The notes below the pieces were generated by a model. It saw only the letters and a program-made list of their open reading frames with translations. It had not been told where the DNA came from and ran no database searches. A stretch of DNA of 64,000 nt, taken from Blasia pusilla (lineage: Eukaryota > Marchantiophyta > Marchantiopsida > Blasiales). Below, piece by piece: positions 56,298 to 64,000 of this stretch (position 1 is the stretch's first letter; each line of letters opens with the position of its first letter). Position numbers and translations under genes: made by a program. The stretch is taken from positions 38,254,001-38,318,000 of the forward strand of contig CM114274.1 in NCBI GenBank assembly GCA_050084515.1, written 5' to 3'.

Positions 56298-56728
56298 GTG
56301 CCGAAAACAGTTAGGTAAGTGTGTTGGATTTCGTCGTCTAGAATTGGATGGAAGTTGTCTTGCATGCTATTGAGCTACGTAACCAAAACTGTAACCAAAC
56401 CAATATCCACATCTAGGAATCAGCTATAGTCATTCCCCAACCCAAGAACGATCCTTGCCAATTCTCCGCCGCAATTTTTATAGCACGGAAGGACCAAGGA
56501 CCATTCTTTGGTCTGTGAAACCATTACCGTAGGATGTGTATGTGTAGCAACGATCAAATAAAACCTCCATGGGGACTTGCCCTAAAGAGTGTATCATTTT
56601 TATGGCAATCCCAACGTTGACCACCATGGTTACCAAACCATGGCCTTTTGACAGAAAGGAGGAGAAATTAAGCATCAAACACGTGGACACATTATATGGA
56701 GAGAGAAAAAAAATTACTACGACCTACA

Positions 56729-56880
56729 TCTATATTATAATGGGAGAGTGCCTTCTTGATTTGCAAACACCTATCTATTTGACACGTGGCAACTCGGCAT
56801 CAAGAAAATGTTTCACATGTTACGGGAAACAAGAAAAATATTTTAATTTGTGTGCAACATCATTAATCTCTTGCCTTCAT
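56729..56880 (+). mobile_element. Helitron-like 5' end fragment
   Basis: It starts after an A with TCTATATTATAATGGGAGAG and matches 14760-14617 (opposite strand) to the shared word tgtgtgcaacatcattaatc. Same caveats as that copy: the 3' terminus was not found. Confidence 0.5.
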
Positions 56881-57558
56881 GGGCTATACAAACTACCAAA
56901 AGCTCTTTAAACACTTTTTTATTTCCCGCGCATGGCACGGAAATCATACAAGTATCAAAAATATGATGTTTATGGGGGCTCTTAGGGCAGGTCCCCATGG
57001 CGTAAGTTTGAGGTCGCGGGGTCCAAGATCTTGGGGATTGACGATTGGAATTTGAGGGACCAAATACTAATCCCTCGTTTGTCCACGCCGCAAAAATCAT
57101 GGCACGGAAATTCCAAGGACGATCTTTGGATTGCATGGTGTATCATCGACATCTCTAAACCGGTTTCATAACTGGACTCGCTTGACGGCCCCGAAATAGT
57201 TTTCGGAATTGCTAGGACTTGGGGTAGGACCCGAAAGAGGTTTCCATGGGGACATGCCCTTAGGAGTCACGACCATGGGAGGGTGTTGAGGTACCCACCC
57301 GGTCAGGTCAAGGCAAGGGAGTCAAAAGAATGACCGGTCCTCCAAATCGAAGGACGTCCCAGCGTCAACTACCGCGGTTACCGAGAGAAGGACGAACGCA
57401 CTCGAATACCAACAGCTCCTCGCAGTCACCAGAACGGGAGCGTGCCGAGTCCCGTTATGGCGATGACCGACCGCCCCTGTAACCTAGGTTGCGAGAGCAG
57501 CTGGTAGAGTTGCGGATTAACCGCGGTTAGGACGACAGACTCCCTCGATGAAACCAAC

Positions 57559-57588
57559 GAAGGAAGGAAGGAAGGAAGGAAGGAAGGA
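57559..57588. repeat. (GGAA)n microsatellite
   Basis: About seven uninterrupted gaag/ggaa units upstream of SAC9. Confidence 0.9.
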
Positions 57589-58577
57589 GCATCATGTCTG
57601 TCGGTCTCGAGAGCTGCATGTGTCTGTCTGCTCTGCTTGTCTCTGGATCATCGTGACGATTTTGGGACATGAGGAGCGGATCGGGACCGGTTTGTGATGG
57701 CCCGACGTGCGATTCTGGAGCGGGAGATGGCCGAGGGTGTGAGGGAGGAGAAGCGATGAGAAAGACGAGCCGAAGAAATGGTGGGAATCGGAGTACTGAG
57801 CCTGCATGATTCGGTCGAGGGAGGAGGGGACGAGGATTGCGGAGGGCACCGGTAAGCGAGAACTGAAAGGGATTTGTCAGTGGATGTTAATAATGCGGTG
57901 TAGCTCGTGATTGATCTGGTGATTTCGACCGTCTGGCTGTGCGCGCATATCTGTGAGATCGTCGAGAACCTGGCTGGTGAAGTTTCGTCATCGGTGGAGC
58001 AGTTGTTTTATGTCTTTCTGGACTCGTGCATCAACGCTGCGGCATTGGAGAGAGAAGATGCATGATCGTGAAGCAGATGTTTTCTCCTGCGAATGGTTTC
58101 TTTTGGTCTTGCTTGCCTTTTCCGTTCAGGGTTTGTGTCGTTGTAGCTGTTATAGGAATTGATGTAGGGATCGAGGTTCTGTAGTCGTGATCAATCCTTC
58201 GCAATTTGTCTCATCCTCGGGCGAAATTCGAATATTTTCTGTAGTGGGAAGCCCCGGGATAGTCCTGTGGATGGACGTTCCACGATATAATGTTACGGAT
58301 TAAGGCCTACATTATGAGTTTTGATTAACGCCATACTCGGATGTGTCGAGAATGAATGGACTGATTTCGAATCGATATCTGAAAAGCCTTCAACATCAAA
58401 TCAGTATTTGAAAGGAAACGAAAGAGCTATGGAATCTTGGATCCAAATCCGTAGGTTTGAATGTCCGATCATTGGCAGCAGCGGTGTTACAGCCAATTTT
58501 GTGGTGCTGATTACTTTACTGTGATATGGAATGTAGTCATGGTGCTTCTCGGACAAATCGTCATCCAGGACTCGTAA

Positions 58578-61500
58578 ATGCGGAGCACAACGTCTGAAGG
58601 GTTTGTGTATGATCGAGCGCTCGAGGAGGGACCCGCTGAAGGAACTGCAATGGCAGAAAGCGCAGGAGGTACATCTAGTTCTTCAAGAGATACTTCGCTA
58701 CTCCGTTTGATTGTCAGTGATGGTGCTTTACAGAGCTGTTTAATTTTTCAGGACCTTTTTTCAAAACCCGCAGTTCCGGTTTGAATACAGGAACGGAGTT
58801 GATGTACGGGCAGGAGTGCCAGCCTGACCTAACACTTTCTCACCCAAATACTGCGCCTTCTCTCAGGAAAATATCGGAGGGAGACATCAGTGGTTGTTTT
58901 TGAACTTGACTCCGGTGACTTTGTCATCGTAGTTAGCCTCTCCACACGTAGCGACACACAAATCGTATGCGTGGACCCAACTACAGGGGCCCTCTCTTTC
59001 AGTGGGAGGCAGGGTGTCGATGTCTTCTCTTCGGAAGTGGCTGCTGCAAATTACATCAAACGACGATCTTCTCAATTTAAAACTACTGTTCGAGGAAAGG
59101 CTATACTGGGTTATGCAGCTCTCGGAAGTGTTGGTTTGGTTCTGCTTGCAACTAAGATCAAGGCGACGATACCAGAGCTACCTGGTGGAGATTGTGTGTA
59201 CACCGTGACAGAGACTCAATGGATAAAAATCCCTCTTAGCAGTCCTCAATTTCAGTCAAGAGTGGAGGCGAAGAGTGCATCAGAGCTTACAGATATTGGC
59301 ATTGATAGCTTACACTACTATTGTGAAACTCGAGATATAACAAGACCCTTTCCGAGTAGTGAACCTGTGGAGAATCCAGACAAGGAGTTTGTCTGGAACC
59401 TGTGGTTATCTGCCCCATTCAGGTTAATCGGACTGCAACATCACTGTGCTGTCCTTCTACAGGTTTGCTTAGATCCTTCATGAACTTCATGTGAGTGTTT
59501 ATATGATGCCACCTCATCCTAATTCAACTTTTTGAATTCCTTTGAGGTTGTATACAAGCCATCTCGTGTGAGCAAGATTTGGAAGGCTTGAGTCCTTTAT
59601 GAACAGCAACATGAGGTACTGAAGAAATGTTTTCTTCGTCTGGCTGCGTGCTAAACATGCATACTCATTAATTCAATCTATCTCCATGTCTCTTCTTTTG
59701 GAGCCCTTCTTTCGTGCAATCCAAAACCTTGATTGGATTGTCCGTTTACTTGCAGGGATTTGCTGAGTTTCGAAGTTTTCCTGATAACAAGGGTCAACTC
59801 GTGACAGTGGCTGTTACTGCTCGAAGAAGCAGGCTACATGCAGGAACCCGGTATTTAGCGCGAGGGTTGAATGCCACCTTTAGTACAGGTAGGTGGTGTC
59901 CAGAAAAAGGTGCAGTGAGAAGCTTGTGCATTTGAAGAAACGGGTGAGGATTTGTAGGATGTTTGGTGATGGTGATAAATAATTTGGTGCAGGAGAGCAC
60001 AGCCCATTTTTTTATTCATGATTTTGAGATGTTGAATACACTGGCTGTCATTTGTTTCCACAGTTAATGGATGCTAAGTCAACCTGTAGGACAGTTTTTG
60101 TATCATTCAAATTCCATCTGGATGGCCCATTCTTAGTGTGTGACTTTCATTTTCAGGAAATGAAGTGGAGTGTGAGCAGCTTGTGTGGCCTTCGAAAGTT
60201 TCTTCTGTTGAACCTCTTCCATTCAGTGTATATCTATGGCGTAGAGGCACTGTTCCAATATGGTGGGGTGCTGAAATCAAGTCAAGTGTTGCAGAAGCAG
60301 AGATCTATGTCGCGGAAGTGGATCCCTATCTAGGCACCTCAAAGTATTTTAACAGACTTGCACGTAGATATAGGAGTGCCGGTGAGGAAAGCGAAGTTAA
60401 AGACAAAAAAAATTCCAACCCGCTGCTCGTCTGCATTAACCTTCTGAGAATTGGAATTGGCAAACCTGAGCTGATTTTGTCTAAACATTTCCAGGATGCT
60501 ATAAAATACGTGAACTACAGAAATGAGGTGCCAGATGCAAAGTTGTGTATAAAAAATTATGATTGGCATGCTGAAACAAAAGACAGTGGAGAACCCTTGA
60601 CAGTCAAGGGTCTATGGCAGCAATTGAAGGACCCCACAGTTGCTATTGGGTTTGGAATGGGTGAGTACATTCCCGTACGAGGCCAAAAGCCAACCAGTGG
60701 TGATAATATAATTGCAAACAAGGGATCCCACAGTGGTTACTTTACGGTATCATCAAAGCAAGATGGAGTGGTACGATTCAATTGTGCTGATTCACTGGAC
60801 CGTACCAATGCAGCTAGTTTCTTTGGTGCAGTTCAAGTGTTGATGGAACAGTGCCGGAGGCTTGGATTATCTCTAGATTCAAGCAATTTTACTAGTTCCA
60901 TTAAACTAGCTAATGGACGAGGTGGGGAGTCTTCAAGAGGAACTCTAGGGTCCCTTCCACCAGGCTGGGAAATGCGCAGTGATGCAGTAACAGGGAAGAC
61001 GTTCTACATAGACCACAATTCAAGAACAACCACTTGGGAACATCCCTCTCCAGAGCCGAGTCCAGATGAGCCATGGCAGAGGTTTGATCTGACTGTGGAA
61101 GAATTCCGTGATGCAACACAACCATCCCCAATAGCAGCAATGGCAGAGCTATTTTTGATTGCGGGTGACATTCACGCAATGCTCTACACAGGTTCCAAAG
61201 CAATGCACAGTCACATTATACAAATTTTTAGTGAGGAGGTGGGTAAGGGAAAACGTAGTGCTGCCCAGAACATGGCAATAACACTACAGAGGAGATTTTT
61301 GAATATGTTGATGGACAGTAACCGACAAAAACAGCTCGAGATGTTTTTGGGATACCGATTGTCTAAGTACTTTTCAACTCTGCCAAGCAGACCTTTGCAG
61401 GTGCATGATGCCCTAGACCTTCTTTGTTGGTCCTCTACAATGACAGATAAAGCTTTAGATACTTGGGAACGGTGAACTTCCTTGTCATAAATCTACTGTT

Positions 61501-64000
61501 CACCTGTCCATTTATAAAAAAATTATCTTGCTAGTTGTCCCGTAAGACCTCTACTGAACATGAAGTCGGACGGTTCCTCTCCACCACTATATATATTTTC
61601 ACTTTTCTTCCAGAGATAGAGGGACCTCTTGTGATTATGCTGTTTTGCTACTTTGGTAATTTGCTAGTACCTCCTTGTATTTCACAATCAAAGCCTTACT
61701 TCTATCATCCTGGTTTTTAGCTTTCCCCAGGTTTTTAATTTGCTTCTTTTGTGACATGTTGATTTGCGGGCAATCAAATTTGATCTCCCATGTGATCAGA
61801 TTGCAACTCTGCCCTGTATATGTGGCTCTTTTTTTATTTTGATCTCCTTCTCACTGGTGTTATAGCTAGAGAGCTGTACCTACAGAGGACCTTGTAGGCT
61901 TTCTTCAGCTGTGCCCTGTCCTGTTCAAGTGTTGGACAATATGTAAACAAAAGTCTCGTGGTCCCATCTGGTCCCCATGGGCAATGAATCACCTAATTGA
62001 CTCATTCTTGCAAAATCTGATTTTTTTTGTGGCTGATGTCAGGTATTGACGAGGCCACATTCATGCCTACTGAATTCAGTGCCCAACATGTTTCCAGGTG
62101 TTCCAAATTTTTTACTCAGCAACAAGTTCAAGGACACTGTCTGGGTAATTCTCCCATATACGTATCTGGTGTTTTCCTTCTGTTTGCTGCTGCATGTCTT
62201 TTCCTGTGATTAGTTGCCAGGCTTGGAACATACCCAACTGTGATGTTGGAGATTCTCAGTGACATTATCTACGAGTGCTTCATTGTACATAGTTTTGTAA
62301 AATGTTGTGTCATGGTCCTTCCAGGCTAGCAATTTGTTGTCTATTTATTGGCTAAAGTGAACATGGAAATGACTTGGCTGCAACGAAATGCTGTAGGTGT
62401 GTCCTGCCTCAGAGGACTCGGTGCAGCTCTTGATGTACTTAGCAGAGCCTTGCCATGTGTGTCAACTTCTGCTAACAGTCGCACATGGAGCAGATGAGAC
62501 CACATCTCCTGGTTCCTTTGATGTGTCCACTGGGCATGACTTTGCGGGACTAAGACTTGTTTTGGAGGTGAGTTTGGCTCTCTCTGTTCACAAATGTTTT
62601 ATCCCAGAAGGGATGAGCGAGAAAGGATGGTGTCTTATAATCTGCCAGGGTCTAGTTAATTCATCTTAGTAGAGCTCTTAGTAATGGCCATAAGCTGTAG
62701 CTTGTTGACTGTCTGTTGTTGTAACTAGTTGGATTAGTCCATGTTTGCAGATGCAGATTATTTTATTTATTTATTATTTTTTTCTGGATGTCTTTACCAA
62801 GTATCATCTTTTCCTGTTCAAATTGAAAATTCCAACTTAAAATTTGGATTTGTGCTCTGATAAACAGGGTGCCAAAATTCCTAGGTGTGCTAATGGTACA
62901 CTGTTGACCTATCCACTTTCGGGTACAATAGATCCTGAAGAGGTCGCCTTAACTGGGGCAGGAGCTGCGAGGGTATCCCATGATGAGCAATCATTTTCGT
63001 GGCTGTATGATTTTGAAGAGCAAGAAGGGGAAATAGATTTTATGAGTCGTTTGGTGGCGGTGAAATTTTATCGCAGGCCGACAGCCACTTGCATTACACT
63101 TGGTCAGGTAAGGATCTAAAGCTTTTTTTGCATACCAAGCATACACTTACTGCTAATGACATTAGGTGGTGTGTACGTAAATGACCGGCATGCTCACCAG
63201 GTTAACATATCATTCTATCAAGGTTTTTACTGATCTTCAAAATAGAATTGGTGACTACTGAGTGGGAAATGTGACCATATCAATAAAAGACGATCTTGTA
63301 ATTTTGCAGGTGGAGATTCTTGGGGCCTCTTTTCTGTGGCCTATGATTTTGAAGGGCCCTGAAATTCCTGCAACTAGTTTTACCCTTGATCCAAAGCCTG
63401 CATTTTCCCAAGAACGTAATAGTCGTTCCATGCCTGTCAATCGCTCAATGCCTCCTGTTGATCTATTTTCATTAGATCCAAGTCCAATAAAAAGCTTTAG
63501 CTTCAGAGAACCATCGACGAGGACAATGTCCTCAGCCTCTTCTAACCAGTTATTTGATCTGTTGACAGGAGAACCTCTTGATCAACAGCTTGTAAACAAT
63601 GATGTACCTCTTACCACTCTCAAGACCAGAAATGACAGGGACATTGATCAGTCAAGACAGAATATGATAACACCAGATTTAACAAGCTGGGATCCTTACG
63701 CTACAAATCCAACAGCCACAAGTAGCTTTAGTTCACCCACGCAAATCTCAAGATCCCCTGAATTCCAAGGGCAACTTTCAGAGCCACAAGGTGAAATCTA
63801 CCTTGATTTACTGAAATCTCTTTCCGGGTCCACAGCTGTAAGTGCTCTCTGATACCTGGGCTTGGTGTTTTGATGCACGAGTTCCACTTGAGGATATTGC
63901 AAAGTGTCATTGTCGAATATGCCTCTCTTACCTTCACACTTGTATGGGGATGCAGAAGAGACCACTAACATTTCAAGAGGCAATGGAGCTGGAAGTGGCC
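58578..64000 (+). CDS. SAC9: SAC9-type phosphoinositide phosphatase, 5' part, nine exons visible
   Basis: Exons: 58578 (or 58650)-58668, 58867-59462, 59756-59888, 60157-61400, 62043-62144, 62397-62567, 62868-63107, 63310-63837, and 63958 onward, cut by the window edge. All are GT-AG with consistent phases, about 1025 residues from the Met at 58650. Exon 2 starts KYRRETSVVVFELDSGDF. The SAC domain follows with the CADSLDRTN phosphatase loop, a WW domain, then the long plant-specific C-terminal region (CHVCQLLLTVAHGADE, RLVAVKFY, SNQLFDLLTGEP). In plants SAC9 controls PI(4,5)P2 level and membrane traffic. The Met at 58650 gives the usual short N-terminus (MAESAGGKYRRE). The one at 58578 adds 24 residues and cannot be excluded. 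It looks intact. Confidence 0.93.
60157..61400 (+). CDS. SAC9: SAC9 exon 4: catalytic loop and WW domain
   Basis: One 1244-bp exon. It encodes NEVECEQLVW, YLWRRGTVPIWWGAEIK (SAC core), RFNCADSLDRTNAASFFG (Cys-x5-Arg-Thr active site, Cys codon 60784), then the WW domain LPPGWEMRSDAVTGKTFYID...TTTWEHP (about 60955-61050) and GDIHAMLYTGSKAMHS. Cys and Arg of the loop and both WW tryptophans are present, so catalysis and proline-motif binding are plausible. The reading frame runs past the splice donor (cag|gtgcat, 61400/61401) into intron sequence to 61475, so that tail is not protein. Confidence 0.92.

Larger units (their letters stand above)
56298..58577. other. Intergenic and 5' region of SAC9
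   Basis: Contains the Helitron-like fragment at 56729 and a microsatellite at 57559. From about 57600 the DNA probably holds the SAC9 promoter and 5' UTR. No clear TATA box or upstream gene was identified. Confidence 0.5.

Noticed and set aside
57300-57560. Possible tRNA gene upstream of SAC9
   Set aside because: Some agctggtagagttgcggatt-like words resemble a tRNA D-arm, but no full cloverleaf or T-loop could be drawn.
61401-61475. Open extension of SAC9 exon 4 to a stop at 61475
   Set aside because: A good donor (cag|gtgcat) at 61400 and a following exon (VLTRPHSCLLNSVPNM) that continues the family sequence show that it is intron.

Overview
The window looks like nuclear DNA of a streptophyte, probably a land plant. 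It has plant-type spliced genes (a SAC9 phosphoinositide phosphatase and an AlkB/ASC-1 type gene) separated by nested LTR-type retrotransposons. The genus cannot be named from sequence alone.

Layout. 1-3811: a deleted minus-strand Ty3-like element (copy C0). 3812-5523: intergenic. 5524-13926 (minus): one six-exon gene whose N-terminal half is ASC-1/TRIP4 (C2HC5 zinc finger) and whose C-terminal half is a complete plant ALKBH1-like AlkB dioxygenase; exon 4 carries both parts. 13927-15843: AT-rich intergenic DNA with Helitron-like ends. 15844-56297: retrotransposon cluster. Element A1 (16026-25975) sits in the terminal repeat of C2 (15844-29542). Element A2 (31564-41350) sits in the RNase H region of C1 (29543-46808, minus). 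A pol fragment, D1, is patched into the C1 methyltransferase. Then come an unrelated LTR (46809-48217), E1 and E2 (minus), and a solo repeat (55654-56297). 58578 to the window end (plus): SAC9, open at the right edge.

The retrotransposons are the unusual system. Two diverged families (A and C) share a coding order of gag (two zinc knuckles, RGG box), aspartic protease, C5 cytosine DNA methyltransferase, RT/RNase H, integrase, and a C-terminal PHD finger. Their terminal repeats are not ordinary LTRs. They read A1 - internal - B1-A2-B2, the split direct repeat layout known from tyrosine-recombinase elements, yet they encode a DDE integrase and are flanked by 4-bp target duplications. A polypurine tract lies just before B1. 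The sequence just after the 5' A repeat is complementary (11 nt in family A, 16 nt in family C) to the predicted transcript start about 30 nt after a TATA-like box, which suggests Tf1-like self-priming. Reverse transcription should therefore make LTRs of the form B-A, while the integrated ends are A...B. This suggests integration from a circle opened at a palindrome at the B|A joint. No copy is fully open. Many lesions fall at CAG/CTG sites, which may reflect methylation-linked mutation or basecalling error.
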